A stretch of DNA of 64,000 bases from Octadecabacter ascidiaceicola (GCF_900185015.1 NZ_FXYD01000003.1:248001-312000); one strand, 5' to 3'; positions 54,460 through 63,674 are shown, numbered from the stretch's first letter. Translations and numbers: made by a program. The notes: generated by a model from the sequence alone, not told the origin.

Positions 54460-54485
54460 AAAGGCGCCCCATCAGGAGCGCCTTT
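54460..54485 (-). terminator. Intrinsic terminator after rplA
   Basis: AAAGGCGC and GCGCCTTT pair around a ten-base loop, followed in the transcript by TCGTC. The T run is short, so read-through into the MYG1-type gene is likely. Confidence 0.65.
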
Positions 54486-54518
54486 GTATTTGTTTGCTTG
54501 GTAGAGAAGCGCGTTCTC

Positions 54519-55217
54519 TTAGTTACCAGTCGCGTTGTCGACGTTCAGTGTAACGCTTGGGCCCATTGTAGAAGTCAAAGAGATCTTCTTCATGTATGTG
54601 CCTTTGGAGCCAGCAGGCTTTGCCTTTTGAACTGCGCCAACGAATGCCAGAACGTTTTCTTCCAGCTTTGCCGCTGTGAAGGACGCTTTGCCAAGACCAG
54701 CGTGAACCACACCAGCTTTTTCGACTTTGAACTGAACTTCGCCGCCTTTAGCAGCTTCAACAGCGTCTTTGACGTCCATTGTCACTGTGCCGATTTTCGG
54801 GTTCGGCATCAGGTTGCGTGGGCCAAGGACCTTACCAAGACGACCAACGATTGGCATCATGTCAGGTGTCGCGATGCAGCGATCGAATTCGATCTTGCCG
54901 GACTGAACTGTTTCCATCAGGTCTTCTGCGCCAACGATGTCCGCACCAGCGGCTTTGGCTTCGTCAGCCTTGTCGCCACGTGCGAAGACTGCGACGCGCA
55001 TTGTTTTGCCTGTGCCGTTTGGCAGGGCAACTTTGCCGCGAACCATTTGGTCGGCGTGACGTGGGTCTACACCCAGAACAACAGCGATTTCGATTGTCTC
55101 GTCGAACTTCGCCTTAGCGTTGTCCTTAACGAGAGCCACGGCCTCAGCCACTGTGACGTCTGCTTTGCCAGCGAATGCTTCGCGAGCGGCGGTTGTGCGT
55201 TTTCCGAGCTTTGCCAT
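54519..55217 (-). CDS. rplA: 50S ribosomal protein L1
   Basis: The 232 residues include [25 protein letters not shown] and the [12 protein letters not shown] core. L1 forms the mobile stalk at the E site and represses rplK-rplA in E. coli. It follows rplK after one base. Confidence 0.98.
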   Translation of the reverse strand: MAKLGKRTTAAREAFAGKADVTVAEAVALVKDNAKAKFDETIEIAVVLGVDPRHADQMVRGKVALPNGTGKTMRVAVFARGDKADEAKAAGADIVGAEDLMETVQSGKIEFDRCIATPDMMPIVGRLGKVLGPRNLMPNPKIGTVTMDVKDAVEAAKGGEVQFKVEKAGVVHAGLGKASFTAAKLEENVLAFVGAVQKAKPAGSKGTYMKKISLTSTMGPSVTLNVDNATGN

Positions 55218-55218
55218 G

Positions 55219-55644
55219 TTACTTAACCTCGATGCCCATAGAGCGTGCAGAGCCCATGATGATTTTCATTGCGCCTTCGATGTCGTTTGCGTTGAGGTCC
55301 TTCATTTTGGCCTCAGCGATCTCACGAACCTGCTTGGACGTCACAGTGCCGACAACTTCGCGGGAAGGAGTCTTGGCGCCGGACTTAACCTTGGCGGCCT
55401 TCTTTAGGAAATAGGACGCTGGTGGCGTCTTGATGTCCATGGAGAAGGATTTGTCTTGGTAATATGTAATCACGGTCGGGCAAGGCGCACCTGGCTCGAG
55501 GTCTGCTGTCTTAGCGTTGAACGCCTTACAGAATTCCATGATGTTGATACCGCGTTGACCCAGTGCAGGGCCGACAGGTGGGGATGGGTTGGCTTGACCT
55601 GCAGGAACCTGCAGCTTCATTGTGCCAGCGACTTTTTTAGCCAT
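55219..55644 (-). CDS. rplK: 50S ribosomal protein L11
   Basis: The 141-residue protein begins [32 protein letters not shown] (quoted start [16 protein letters not shown]), the thiostrepton-site domain, and ends [16 protein letters not shown]11 activates RelA in stringent response. It heads the rplK-rplA block; the spacer to the GT87 gene is 453 bp and holds a promoter, two short palindromes and a repeat array. Confidence 0.98.
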   Translation of the reverse strand: MAKKVAGTMKLQVPAGQANPSPPVGPALGQRGINIMEFCKAFNAKTADLEPGAPCPTVITYYQDKSFSMDIKTPPASYFLKKAAKVKSGAKTPSREVVGTVTSKQVREIAEAKMKDLNANDIEGAMKIIMGSARSMGIEVK

Positions 55645-55710
55645 TTGGCTTCTCCTTTTGTCCGGTCACAAGACGCGTTCTTGTAACCTATGTGGATGTG
55701 GTCTGGTTTG

Positions 55711-55724
55711 GCGCACGCGTGCGC
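55711..55724. other. 14-bp palindrome in the rplK leader
   Basis: GCGCACGCGTGCGC is fully self-complementary. In the predicted leader it is too compact for a normal hairpin, so a protein-binding site is as likely as an RNA structure. Confidence 0.4.
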
Positions 55725-55742
55725 TTTGCCTCCCACATGGAA

Positions 55743-55758
55743 TGTCGGGTGTCCGACA
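55743..55758 (-). other. Hairpin at the predicted 5' end of the rplK transcript
   Basis: TGTCGG and CCGACA pair over six bases around a four-base loop, beginning at about +2 of the promoter at 55766-55794. Confidence 0.5.
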
Positions 55759-55765
55759 AGCCGCT

Positions 55766-55794
55766 CCTTTAGCTGGGGTTGGCGATTCTTGCAA
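55766..55794 (-). promoter_or_regulatory. Possible promoter of rplK-rplA
   Basis: TTGCAA and TAAAGG with a 17-bp spacer; start near 55759. The -10 is weak, in line with the other block promoters that lack a terminal T. Confidence 0.5.
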
Positions 55795-55920
55795 GAGTGG
55801 AGACCGGTTGAAAGACGCTGGCCTGCTGTATGACGCCAATTAGTTAACGCGAAAATCCGTGGCGTCGCCCACACAAGCGCGAATCGAAGGCTAGCGCCCG
55901 TGTTTGCAGGATTTTGAATC

Positions 55921-55964
55921 GTATGGAAACCATATGGAATGCACTCGGAAACCGTATGGATCTG
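55921..55964. repeat. Array of 11-bp RTATGG units upstream of rplK
   Basis: TATGG occurs at 55922, 55933 and 55955; the fourth position (55944) holds CTCGG in phase. Spacing is 11 bp throughout, and the preceding base is G, A, A, G. It lies about 163-200 bp upstream of the predicted rplK start site. Same unit and period as the array at 50323-50377. Confidence 0.75.
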
Positions 55965-56097
55965 GTAAGATAAATTGTAGGGTTCACACAGCGTGCGGTG
56001 GAGGTCTGTTAAGGTTTAGAAGATATTAGCGATTGGAGTTTCGCGAATGTCTGCACTGTGTCCCGATTATTGATTACATGGGCTAAGCACCGCCAAC

Positions 56098-57354
56098 TCA
56101 TCGGCCGCCGCGCCTTACCGCCAACCAAAACGCCAGCCCCAAGACTGCCATTAAGCTCGTTCCAACAATTTGAAATAGATTGGGACCGGAGTATGCTGAT
56201 CCGGTCGTAAACGGCTCCATCGCAGGTAAGAAAAACAGCGCGCTTCCGATTGCAATGTAAAGGCCTAGTCGTCCTAGTTTCAAAGGCAGTGTGCCCACAA
56301 ACACTAACGCAGTCATGTAGCTGTAACACCAGCTAAGAGGACTTAATATTGCGAACAAGATGGCCACAACGGGTATCACAAGTGCTTCATCTTTGTGCCG
56401 TGCCGCTAACCAGAACGCAGCGCCCAATGCTGCTAGTTGTGCGAAACCAGACATGACGAGCCATAGCGGTGTTTTGGCAATTGCACCCCAAAATTCAGAT
56501 CCGTCGACAGAGCGTGGCTGCCGCACTTCTGTCAAATACTCGAGCAGGAATATCCGCGCGAAAACGCTGTCAAAAGAGAAGGTGAAATTATTCACGATAA
56601 CGGATTTGGAAACGACGCTGACTAATTTAAGGTATTCTACATGAATGTCCCAGCCCACGAGCAAGATGGACAATCCTCCAAGTAAAGCACCCGCAACCAC
56701 AAAGGTCGCAAGGGCTCCCCACTGTTTGCGGGCAAGCAAAATAACAATAAACAACAGCGGGTAGAGTTTGATCGCCGCGGCAAGGGCGAGAATGCCTCCC
56801 GCTGATTTGAAGTGGCCGAAATGTGCGCGTTCAAATGCCCAGACGACTAAGAAACTCACGATGATCTGCGGCTGGTTCTCTTCGATGGCGATACCGACGG
56901 GGAACGTAAAGGCAAGTGCCGCGTAGGTCAGCGCGATGAATCCAAACAGAACGGTTCCTTTGAGATCACACATCTTTGCGGCGAGGTAGATTGAGCCAAT
57001 GATCAATCCCTGATGGACTATTGTCATTACGGCATCGAAGGTTTCAAAGTTTGTGACCTGAGTCAGCCAAGACGCGAGTTTTGCCCAGATTGGCGGGTAG
57101 AGGTATGGAAATATACGCGCTGATGGGTCGGTTTCTGACACATAGCCCCACCAATCTGACGGGGTGGTCATGTCAAACATTTCGGCGTTGGCGGGGTATA
57201 TCTGGTCAAGCCGTTCCATCGACAAGAACTCGCCGGCAAGCCAGAAAGCGTATAGATCTGCGGACTGGGCGCCGAGCGCCCGATGAATCACCGAAAAGGT
57301 TAGAAACGCGATAGCTGTCACGCAAATAATATTAAGAAGTGCAGGTCTCGTCAT
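56098..57354 (-). CDS. GT87-family (DUF2029) membrane glycosyltransferase
   Basis: The 418-residue protein has about ten hydrophobic segments and the GT-C-type layout: a first loop with DLYAFWLAGEFL (its acidic residue may be catalytic), PYLYPPIWA, and NQPQIIVSFL. GT87 members are polyprenyl-phosphate-sugar-dependent mannosyl-type transferases acting in the membrane. Substrate unknown. It sits between the rplK upstream region and nusG, on the same strand. Confidence 0.8.
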   Translation of the reverse strand: MTRPALLNIICVTAIAFLTFSVIHRALGAQSADLYAFWLAGEFLSMERLDQIYPANAEMFDMTTPSDWWGYVSETDPSARIFPYLYPPIWAKLASWLTQVTNFETFDAVMTIVHQGLIIGSIYLAAKMCDLKGTVLFGFIALTYAALAFTFPVGIAIEENQPQIIVSFLVVWAFERAHFGHFKSAGGILALAAAIKLYPLLFIVILLARKQWGALATFVVAGALLGGLSILLVGWDIHVEYLKLVSVVSKSVIVNNFTFSFDSVFARIFLLEYLTEVRQPRSVDGSEFWGAIAKTPLWLVMSGFAQLAALGAAFWLAARHKDEALVIPVVAILFAILSPLSWCYSYMTALVFVGTLPLKLGRLGLYIAIGSALFFLPAMEPFTTGSAYSGPNLFQIVGTSLMAVLGLAFWLAVRRGGR

Positions 57355-57554
57355 TGCGTGCTCCGTTAAGATTCATGTTGTATAGGCAACAATTCTGGCA
57401 ACTATAAGGAGAGCCCGTGGAGTTGGGTTAACCATCTATCGCCACCAACCTTGAAGGCCGCAAAGCTGCCCGTGGTGTTGACTAAGCCAATGTCTGCTTT
57501 GTCCAGCATTGCGGACTTTGCGTCGGATGCAGACTACGGCCCTCTCAACGAAAA

Positions 57555-57577
57555 ACGCCGCACTGAATAGAGCGGCG
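57555..57577 (-). terminator. Intrinsic terminator after nusG
   Basis: GCGCCGC and GCGGCGT pair over six bases around an internal loop, followed by TTTTTCG in the minus-strand transcript, 25 bp past the nusG stop. The remainder of 57355-57554 holds nothing recognisable. Confidence 0.8.
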
Positions 57578-57601
57578 CTTTGGTATTCTGACAGGCAGCG
57601 T

Positions 57602-58135
57602 TTAGCTCTGCTTGGTGACCTGTGTGAACTCAAGCTCGACAGGTGTTTCGCGACCAAAGATTGACACGGTAACCTTGAGGCGCTGGTTCTCGTCGTCGAC
57701 TTCTTCGACCAAGCCGTCGAAGTCTTCGAACGGGCCGTCGTTGACCTTGATCTTCTCGCCGATCTCGAAGTGGATGAGCGTACGTGGCGCTTCTTGGCCT
57801 TCTTCAACGCGGCCGAGGATCTGTTGAACTTCGGCGTCGCGCATTGGCATTGGGCGCCCCTGTGGGCCCAAGAAACCAGTGACGCGGTTGATGGAGTTGA
57901 TCAGGTGGTAACCTTCATCGGACATTTCCATGTGCACGAGAACGTAGCCCGGCATAAAGCGGCGTTCGGCAGTTACTTTCTTGCCGCGGCGTATTTCAAT
58001 GACTTCTTCGGTCGGAACCAAGACTTCGGTGATCTGGTCTGCCAAGCCCTGCTCTTCGGCAGTTGTGCGAATGGTTTCTGCAATCTTCTTTTCGAAGTTC
58101 GACAACACGGAAACCGAATACCAACGCTGTGCCAT
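57602..58135 (-). CDS. nusG: Transcription termination/antitermination factor NusG
   Basis: The 177-residue protein has the NGN domain (RWYSVSVLSNFEKKIAETI and FMPGYVLVHMEMSDE) and the C-terminal KOW domain (GEKIKVNDGPFEDFDGLVEEV). It couples RNA polymerase to Rho or to the ribosome via S10, which is encoded at 33484-33795. Separated from secE by 147 bp with a terminator-like hairpin. Confidence 0.97.
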   Translation of the reverse strand: MAQRWYSVSVLSNFEKKIAETIRTTAEEQGLADQITEVLVPTEEVIEIRRGKKVTAERRFMPGYVLVHMEMSDEGYHLINSINRVTGFLGPQGRPMPMRDAEVQQILGRVEEGQEAPRTLIHFEIGEKIKVNDGPFEDFDGLVEEVDDENQRLKVTVSIFGRETPVELEFTQVTKQS

Positions 58136-58191
58136 TTTATCTGTCCTTCTCGATCGAATTGGGCCCGTTGAAGAGTCCCGGAAATAAAAGC

Positions 58192-58217
58192 GGCGTGCAA
58201 CTCATCCGTTGCACGCC
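58192..58217 (-). terminator. Terminator-like hairpin between secE and nusG
   Basis: GGCGTGCAAC and GTTGCACGCC pair perfectly over ten bases around a six-base loop, and the minus-strand RNA continues GCUUUUAUUUCC. A strong candidate for partial termination between two normally co-expressed genes. Confidence 0.7.
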
Positions 58218-58282
58218 ATCTAAACTTGGAGATTCTTTACCGCGCACGGCGCAACACTTCAAGGGGTTGCGGTGCGTATCGC

Positions 58283-58477
58283 TTAGAATGCGTTCAACAC
58301 ACCATCAAGGCCGAGGCGGATGATCATATCCACCAGCGTAAAGAACAGCGCCATCACAGCCGCCATGATGAGAACCATGATCGTGGTCAGCGTGACCTCG
58401 CGGCGGGACGGCCAGACAACTTTGCCCACTTCGGAGCGGACCTGCTGGAGAAACTGCACTGGGTTGGTTCTGGCCAT
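58283..58477 (-). CDS. secE: Preprotein translocase subunit SecE
   Basis: The single-membrane-segment SecE type with 64 residues: ARTNPVQFLQQVRSEVGKVVWPSRREV, then a hydrophobic segment (about 33-55). The ATG at 58477 gives the family N-terminus; upstream in-frame codons run into the sulfotransferase gene. It partners SecY (13935-15293). Confidence 0.94.
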   Translation of the reverse strand: MARTNPVQFLQQVRSEVGKVVWPSRREVTLTTIMVLIMAAVMALFFTLVDMIIRLGLDGVLNAF

Positions 58478-58545
58478 GATCTGTCCTTTGGTGAAAATGC
58501 CATACGTATAACTGGATTGGCAGGTAACTGTGTTAGCGCCGTATT

Positions 58546-59478
58546 TCAACCCTGCTTTGGATGGTTGGGGCGTTGCAGGAGCGTTACGCCCTCCATCGCT
58601 TCGATCTGCGCCATTTGTGCATCGTAGACCGCTTCGGATTCCGCCAATGTAGAAGCTGCGTAAAGCTTGAAGGGCTTGTTGGTCTCGTTAATCGGGAAAA
58701 GATCCCGTGCGGTTCCGGCGAGTTTTTCGGTGCGCCCCTCTTGCGCCCAAGCCAAAGTTTGGCGCACCGCAGCGGCAGATAGACCTTGGTGAACGCGGCC
58801 ATCCTTAATCTTCTCGATTTTGCCACCCATTTTCCAACGCAGCATCTTGCGCATAATCAATCGCAGCGTCGCGTCGTAGTCCTCTTGTCGCCAGACATAG
58901 ATTTCCCCCACTCCCGGAATCGCGCGAAGGCGGATGACATAGTCTGCCCAGTCAACTTGGCGCCAATCGTTACGGGCGCGAAAGGTGCGCGGGCCGATGT
59001 AGGCGCCGCCAAACAGCGTCTGACTATACGCCGAGGCCATGAATGCGGCCGGATTTCGAACAGCAAGGAACAGTTCGACCTTGACTGGGGCCACGGCCTC
59101 TACGAACTCTTCAATCTTTTCGGAAGCCGTTGAATACAAAGGAAAGCTGACGCGACCCTCAGGGCCACGTAAAACGCCCACAAAATTTTCTTCCGAAAAA
59201 ACAAGCCGCGAGGCGCCTTTGGCAAGAAACGCCAACTGATCCTGTGCATTGCGCCGTGGAATTGCACTGCCTGAACCTTTCAGGCCAAACATCGAATGCA
59301 AACTGCGACCCTTCAGTCGTAGATACCACGGCCCATAGGCGGCAAAACCCTCGTCGATCAGCAGCTTTCGATTATGTTTCAGCACCTTTTGTAGGTGTGT
59401 AGATGCCGTCTTATGCGCACCGATATGCAAGGCGATGGATTTCGGTAAAGATGGCAACTTCGTCTCCCGTTTAGTCAC
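58546..59478 (-). CDS. Sulfotransferase-like protein
   Basis: The 310-residue protein has an N-terminal P-loop-like ALHIGAHKTASTHLQ motif that fits the PAPS 5'-phosphate-binding loop, and AVRNPAAFMASAYSQ, which fits the 3'-phosphate-binding Arg/Ser motif. It probably sulfates a surface carbohydrate or small molecule; substrate unknown. It lies between tRNA-Trp and secE, which are usually adjacent or closely linked. Confidence 0.75.
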   Translation of the reverse strand: MTKRETKLPSLPKSIALHIGAHKTASTHLQKVLKHNRKLLIDEGFAAYGPWYLRLKGRSLHSMFGLKGSGSAIPRRNAQDQLAFLAKGASRLVFSEENFVGVLRGPEGRVSFPLYSTASEKIEEFVEAVAPVKVELFLAVRNPAAFMASAYSQTLFGGAYIGPRTFRARNDWRQVDWADYVIRLRAIPGVGEIYVWRQEDYDATLRLIMRKMLRWKMGGKIEKIKDGRVHQGLSAAAVRQTLAWAQEGRTEKLAGTARDLFPINETNKPFKLYAASTLAESEAVYDAQMAQIEAMEGVTLLQRPNHPKQG

Positions 59479-59508
59479 GTAGCAAACGCTTGGCTACGTC
59501 GGGTGGCT

Positions 59509-59584
59509 TGGCAGGGGCTGAGGGGCTCGAACCCACGACCTACGGTTTTGGAGACCGTCGCTCTACCAACTGAGCTAAACCCCT
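59509..59584 (-). tRNA. trpT: tRNA-Trp (CCA anticodon)
   Basis: The 76-nt cloverleaf is complete. The 5' end AGGGGTT pairs with AGCCCCT in the acceptor stem, the anticodon stem ACGGT/ACCGT flanks loop CTCCAAA with anticodon CCA, the T loop GTTCGAGC is present, discriminator G and the CCA end are encoded. First element of tRNA-Trp-secE-nusG. Confidence 0.97.
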
Positions 59585-59596
59585 AAGCCGAGCGAT

Positions 59597-59625
59597 GATG
59601 TAGCGAGGGCAGCACTGCTTGGCAA
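59597..59625 (-). promoter_or_regulatory. Predicted promoter of tRNA-Trp
   Basis: TTGCCA and TACATC with a 17-bp spacer; start near 59590, a few bases before the tRNA. The -35 lies 13 bp after the stop of the upstream membrane-protein gene. Confidence 0.65.
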
Positions 59626-59638
59626 GGCAGAAACCGCT

Positions 59639-60736
59639 CTATTCCTCACGCTTTGATGTCTCGCTTGATTTCAAACCGCTGCGCACGCCGAAAGATTGTT
59701 TAATAATTTCGTCGGCCGTTTTGAAACGGAATGCAGAACCGCCCCCGGGGAATACGCTTTTGTATTCGGGTTCGGCAGGCTTGGCGTCGTCCTTTTCACG
59801 CTTTGACTTCCCTCTACCCGCCATCTCATGTGCCGGTGTTTGTGGCTTTACCATTCGGCTTGCCTTGCCTGACGCATCTGTGTTGCGGGGCTGCGGCTGA
59901 AATGTCCCCCACGGCGACGCAGCGGGTGCTTCATCTGGCAGCCCGATGTTTTGGTTCGCTTGGGCGGCCTGCTTTTCGGCCTGCACCTCGCGACCAGACT
60001 TTTGCGACTGGTGTTCGGACGCTTTACTTTTGGCGCTGCGGGATATGAGAAGCTTCGAAACACCTAAGATCGCAAGAACCCCCGCCAATCCCCCCAGAAC
60101 CGAAACCATTCCAAACGTCTTTTCGGCGGCGTCATGAAGCGCGTCGGCGCGATTGCCCAAGAAAGGTTTAATCACAACCAGTTCCGGCGACCCTGGCAGG
60201 TTCATCACGGACAATTCCGCCTCGATCGCGCTTAACCAGTCGCGGCTACGGCTCAGCGTTCCGTTCACGTTCACCGCGATGCGGTCACCGTTGCCTTGGG
60301 CCTCAAGCTGGCTTTGCAGGCGTGGTAGCTCGCTCGGTCTGACAGCAAGCACGGCCTTAACTTCGCGGCCTTGATCGTCGGCCAGTAGGATAAACCCACG
60401 CTCCAAGCCGATTGGGTCGAATTCCCCTTGCGGCAGAGCGCTGAAGTACAGGCCGCTGACATGCACTTCGTCGTTACTATAAACGTCGGTATCTCTGTTC
60501 CATTTTGACAGCGGTGTGGGGTCAGGCACGCTTTCGCTGGCTTGATACTCTGCCTCAATAACATTGAAGCGATAGTTTTCGTATTCTTGGTAGGCGAGAT
60601 ATCCAACCCACGCCGCCAAACCGATATACACGATCCACGGCAAGCGGAATATCCATCGGATGTACCACGGGTACAGAAAGAGTTTTACGATCCCGAAGAC
60701 AATTCGAAACGGCAGGGTAAGAATACTGGAAGTCAT
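59639..60736 (-). CDS. Membrane-anchored protein of unknown function
   Basis: The 365-residue protein begins with an N-terminal hydrophobic region (about 12-50, with aromatic clusters FLYPWYIRWIFRLPWIVYIG), a soluble domain of about 160 residues, a second membrane segment (about 205-225) and a long charged, low-complexity C-terminal tail. The start at 60736 overlaps the acetyltransferase stop by four bases; an earlier start was rejected because it lies within that gene. No family recognised. It is co-transcribed with the acetyltransferase gene. Confidence 0.7.
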   Translation of the reverse strand: MTSSILTLPFRIVFGIVKLFLYPWYIRWIFRLPWIVYIGLAAWVGYLAYQEYENYRFNVIEAEYQASESVPDPTPLSKWNRDTDVYSNDEVHVSGLYFSALPQGEFDPIGLERGFILLADDQGREVKAVLAVRPSELPRLQSQLEAQGNGDRIAVNVNGTLSRSRDWLSAIEAELSVMNLPGSPELVVIKPFLGNRADALHDAAEKTFGMVSVLGGLAGVLAILGVSKLLISRSAKSKASEHQSQKSGREVQAEKQAAQANQNIGLPDEAPAASPWGTFQPQPRNTDASGKASRMVKPQTPAHEMAGRGKSKREKDDAKPAEPEYKSVFPGGGSAFRFKTADEIIKQSFGVRSGLKSSETSKREE

Positions 60737-61404
60737 AGATGCGGTCCTGCGGCCTTTCGCAAAGCGTTCAAATCTGCACCGCAAATCGCGGCTTCTGAAG
60801 ACACTACCGCGTCAATTGGCCAATGCCACCATTGGATTTCGAGAAGGGCCGCGATTGTTGCGTCATCAAAACGGCGGCGCACAGGTTTGGCAGGGTTCCC
60901 TGCAAGGATTGTGTAGGGGGGATGCTTGCCCGAAACGACGGCTTTTGCCCCGACAATGCAACCCGTCCCGATGTTCACCCCCGGCAGAATGGTCGCGCCC
61001 TGCCCGATCCAGACATCGTGACCAATGATCGTATCTGGCCCCGCGTCAGGCATCGACGGGCGGTTGCGATCCATGTCGAGGAACACCGAGAACGGAAAGC
61101 TGCTAAAGCCATCGTATCGGTGGTTGGCTGACGATGTAATGAAGGTCACTCCGTCGGCGATCTGGCAAAATTTCCCGATCGTCAGGGTCTCGGGGCTTTG
61201 GGGGAACAAGTAGGGAGCAAGATGGAAGGCCCAGTTTTCTGGTGGGGAGTGGGCGCTGGCGTAGGTGTATTCGCCCACGTTCATATTGGGATGAACTACG
61301 GCTGATTTCAGAAAAACCGTGCCTTTGTGAACGGTTCCGTCCGGCAGGATCACAGGGTGCAGAGTGTCAAATGATGGGAAGTCGCGTGGGGGAAGTGGGG
61401 GCAT
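60733..61404 (-). CDS. CatB-like hexapeptide O-acetyltransferase
   Basis: The 223-residue protein shows the left-handed beta-helix pattern (TIGKFCQIADGVTFITSSANHRYD, IGHDVWIGQGATILPGVNIGTGCIVGAKAVVSG; quoted in part) of the XAT/CatB family, with the catalytic-type His in SANHRYDG. These acetylate drugs or sugars; with a glycosyltransferase and a sulfotransferase nearby, a surface-sugar role is plausible but unproven. Upstream is 100 bp to the tuf terminator. Confidence 0.8.
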   Translation of the reverse strand: MPPLPPRDFPSFDTLHPVILPDGTVHKGTVFLKSAVVHPNMNVGEYTYASAHSPPENWAFHLAPYLFPQSPETLTIGKFCQIADGVTFITSSANHRYDGFSSFPFSVFLDMDRNRPSMPDAGPDTIIGHDVWIGQGATILPGVNIGTGCIVGAKAVVSGKHPPYTILAGNPAKPVRRRFDDATIAALLEIQWWHWPIDAVVSSEAAICGADLNALRKAAGPHL

Positions 61405-61513
61405 AATGGGCCTCCTTTGGTCTCATGTTGGAAGGGAACAGGGATCAAAGGTGGGTAATCATCGAAGCCTCCATTGGTTGAGAGGAAGGTTACGAGGGAA
61501 GTTCAAAAAAGAA

Positions 61514-61541
61514 AAGGCCCTCGCATTTCGGCGAGGGCCTT
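61514..61541 (-). terminator. Intrinsic terminator after the second tuf gene
   Basis: The same stem as after copy 1, with one change in the loop-side arm (GGCGAGGGCCTT), followed by TTTTCTTTTTT in the transcript. Confidence 0.85.
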
Positions 61542-61628
61542 CTTTGTTTGTGGACCGTTAGCGTTCATCCGCTCTCGCGACCTTTCTTACAGAAAGGCGC
61601 TGTCGCGGCTGCGCGCTGGTCTCAAAAA

Positions 61629-62804
61629 TTAAGCGATAATTTTTGAAACCACACCAGCGCCGACTGTGCGGCCGCCTTCGCGGATCGCAAAGCGCAGGCC
61701 GTCTTCCATCGCGATGGGTGCGATCAGTTCAACTTCGAACTTCAGGTTGTCGCCTGGCATAACCATTTCAGTGCCTTCTGGCAGCTGAACTGTGCCCGTA
61801 ACGTCTGTTGTACGGAAGTAGAACTGTGGACGGTAGTTCGCGAAGAATGGTGTGTGACGACCGCCTTCTTCTTTCGTCAGAATGTAGGCCTCGGCTTCGA
61901 ACTTCGTGTGTGGCGTAACAGACCCTGGCTTACACAGGATCTGACCACGCTCAACGCCGTCACGGTCAACACCACGCAAAAGCGCACCGATGTTGTCGCC
62001 AGCTTCACCGGAATCCAGCAGCTTGCGGAACATTTCAACACCAGTACATGTTGTTTTTGTGGTGTCGCGGATACCAACGATTTCGATTTCGTCGCCAACG
62101 TTGATCACGCCACGCTCAACACGGCCAGTTACAACTGTACCACGACCAGAGATCGAGAACACGTCCTCAACTGGCATCAGGAACGGCTGGTCAACAGCAC
62201 GTGCAGGTGTCGGGATGTATGTGTCGACAGCTTCCATCAGCTTAACGATGGAGTCTTTACCGATCGCGTCATCACGCTCTTCCATAGCTGCAAGCGCGGA
62301 ACCTGGGATCACTGGAATGTCGTCGCCTGGGTACTCGTAAGAGGACAGAAGCTCACGGATTTCCATTTCAACCAGTTCGAGCAACTCTTCGTCGTCAACC
62401 TGGTCAACTTTGTTCATGTAAACAACCATATATGGGATGCCAACCTGACGACCGAGCAGGATGTGCTCGCGTGTCTGTGGCATTGGGCCGTCTGCTGCGT
62501 TCACAACCAGGATCGCGCCGTCCATTTGGGCAGCACCCGTGATCATGTTTTTCACGTAGTCAGCGTGACCTGGGCAGTCAACATGTGCGTAGTGACGTGC
62601 TTCAGTCTCGTACTCAACGTGCGCAGTGGAGATCGTGATACCACGTGCTTTTTCTTCCGGCGCGCCGTCAATCTGGTCGTACGCTTGGAAATCACCGAAA
62701 TACTTCGTGATCGCCGCTGTCAATGTCGTCTTGCCGTGGTCAACGTGGCCAATTGTGCCGATGTTAACGTGCGGTTTATTACGTTCAAACTTTTCCTTAG
62801 CCAT
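61629..62804 (-). CDS. tuf: Elongation factor Tu, copy 2
   Basis: The product is identical to copy 1 (391 residues). Unlike copy 1 it is a single-gene unit with its own promoter, and lies in the tuf-tRNA-Trp-secE-nusG neighbourhood, with two unrelated genes inserted before tRNA-Trp. Its translation start lacks the AAGGAGG of copy 1; GGCGCCTCGATC precedes the ATG. Confidence 0.97.
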   Translation of the reverse strand: MAKEKFERNKPHVNIGTIGHVDHGKTTLTAAITKYFGDFQAYDQIDGAPEEKARGITISTAHVEYETEARHYAHVDCPGHADYVKNMITGAAQMDGAILVVNAADGPMPQTREHILLGRQVGIPYMVVYMNKVDQVDDEELLELVEMEIRELLSSYEYPGDDIPVIPGSALAAMEERDDAIGKDSIVKLMEAVDTYIPTPARAVDQPFLMPVEDVFSISGRGTVVTGRVERGVINVGDEIEIVGIRDTTKTTCTGVEMFRKLLDSGEAGDNIGALLRGVDRDGVERGQILCKPGSVTPHTKFEAEAYILTKEEGGRHTPFFANYRPQFYFRTTDVTGTVQLPEGTEMVMPGDNLKFEVELIAPIAMEDGLRFAIREGGRTVGAGVVSKIIA

Positions 62805-62827
62805 GATCGAGGCGCCTTGTCATTCGG

Positions 62828-62843
62828 GGGCTGTTATTAGCCC
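62828..62843 (-). other. Short hairpin in the tuf2 leader
   Basis: GGGCT and AGCCC pair around a six-base loop, about 11 nt from the predicted start site. Confidence 0.4.
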
Positions 62844-62860
62844 TGTTCAACATCGCGGGC

Positions 62861-62889
62861 GATGTATTGCGGAATGGCGCAAAGATCAA
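62861..62889 (-). promoter_or_regulatory. Predicted promoter of tuf2
   Basis: TTGATC and TACATC with a 17-bp spacer on the minus strand; the start site is expected near 62854. The -35 is seven bases past the stop of the lipoprotein gene. Confidence 0.6.
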
Positions 62890-62895
62890 GAGAAA

Positions 62896-63573
62896 TTAAG
62901 GCAAGCCGATCGTGCCTTGTGGATTGGTGCTCGCAAGTGAATCCGCTGGTGGTACCTGTTCTGGCGCCACAAGTTCAGGGTTGTCTTCAAGTACGTTACC
63001 GATGCGGATCGTGTCATCCGCTTCTAACACTTCAGGCGTGCCGCCGAACCAGTCGGCGTTTTCGCGCATTGTACGCTCAATTGCGCGCGCCGCGTTGAAG
63101 GATAGACCCTCCATTTGTTCGTCCGCGGAACGGGTGAAGCCAGACCCAAGGAGCGGAATTGTGCAGCAAGGTTCGAACACGGTGATTTGGATGGCTTCAT
63201 CGTTGAGCTTTGTCTGGGTTGAATCCTCAAAGAAATTCACGCTGAAAATCAGCACGGATTTCGGGGAATAGATCAGCGGCACACCTGGGTAGGCCAGAAC
63301 ATAGCCTTCAACCGCGATGCCGACGTGGTAGTATTTGTCGCCAAAAAAACGCGCCTCGCCGAGGCGGTCGGCAACAGCGGTGGTCATCGTTGCCTGCCAT
63401 TCGTCATCCGTAACTGTACGTGAGAACGGGCCTTGGGCCGGTTCATTTACAACGGCGATGTTGTGACCAAGGCGGAACGCGCCAATTGCTTCGGGTGTTT
63501 CGGTCAGATCATCGCGGACACCGCCACAGGCGGTCAGCAGCGCCAAGCCCAATAAAGCCACAAGAATTCGCAT
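62896..63573 (-). CDS. Lipoprotein of unknown function
   Basis: From the ATG at 63573 the 225-residue protein has a lipoprotein signal peptide (MRILVALLGLALLTAC, lipobox LTAC). The mature part has no recognised domain but includes a moderately conserved-looking beta-rich stretch (KYYHVGIAVEGYVLAYPGVP) and an acidic C-terminus. The upstream in-frame start would bury the signal. It ends seven bases before the tuf2 promoter. Confidence 0.75.
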   Translation of the reverse strand: MRILVALLGLALLTACGGVRDDLTETPEAIGAFRLGHNIAVVNEPAQGPFSRTVTDDEWQATMTTAVADRLGEARFFGDKYYHVGIAVEGYVLAYPGVPLIYSPKSVLIFSVNFFEDSTQTKLNDEAIQITVFEPCCTIPLLGSGFTRSADEQMEGLSFNAARAIERTMRENADWFGGTPEVLEADDTIRIGNVLEDNPELVAPEQVPPADSLASTNPQGTIGLP

Positions 63574-63674
63574 GTCGTTCCCCCATTTGATCCCCAAACC
63601 TAGCGCAGCGGATGCAGGGCTGCAATCTGTCGCTCTTGGTGCAAGTTTAAACGGCAGAACAATGTCTTGTCGAC

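Larger units (their letters stand above)
61512..62807. repeat. Long near-identical repeat, copy 2 (tuf plus 3' flank)
   Basis: See 35807-37102. A few differences are visible, for example near 61874-61886 against 36169-36181, and in the terminator loop. Confidence 0.9.
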
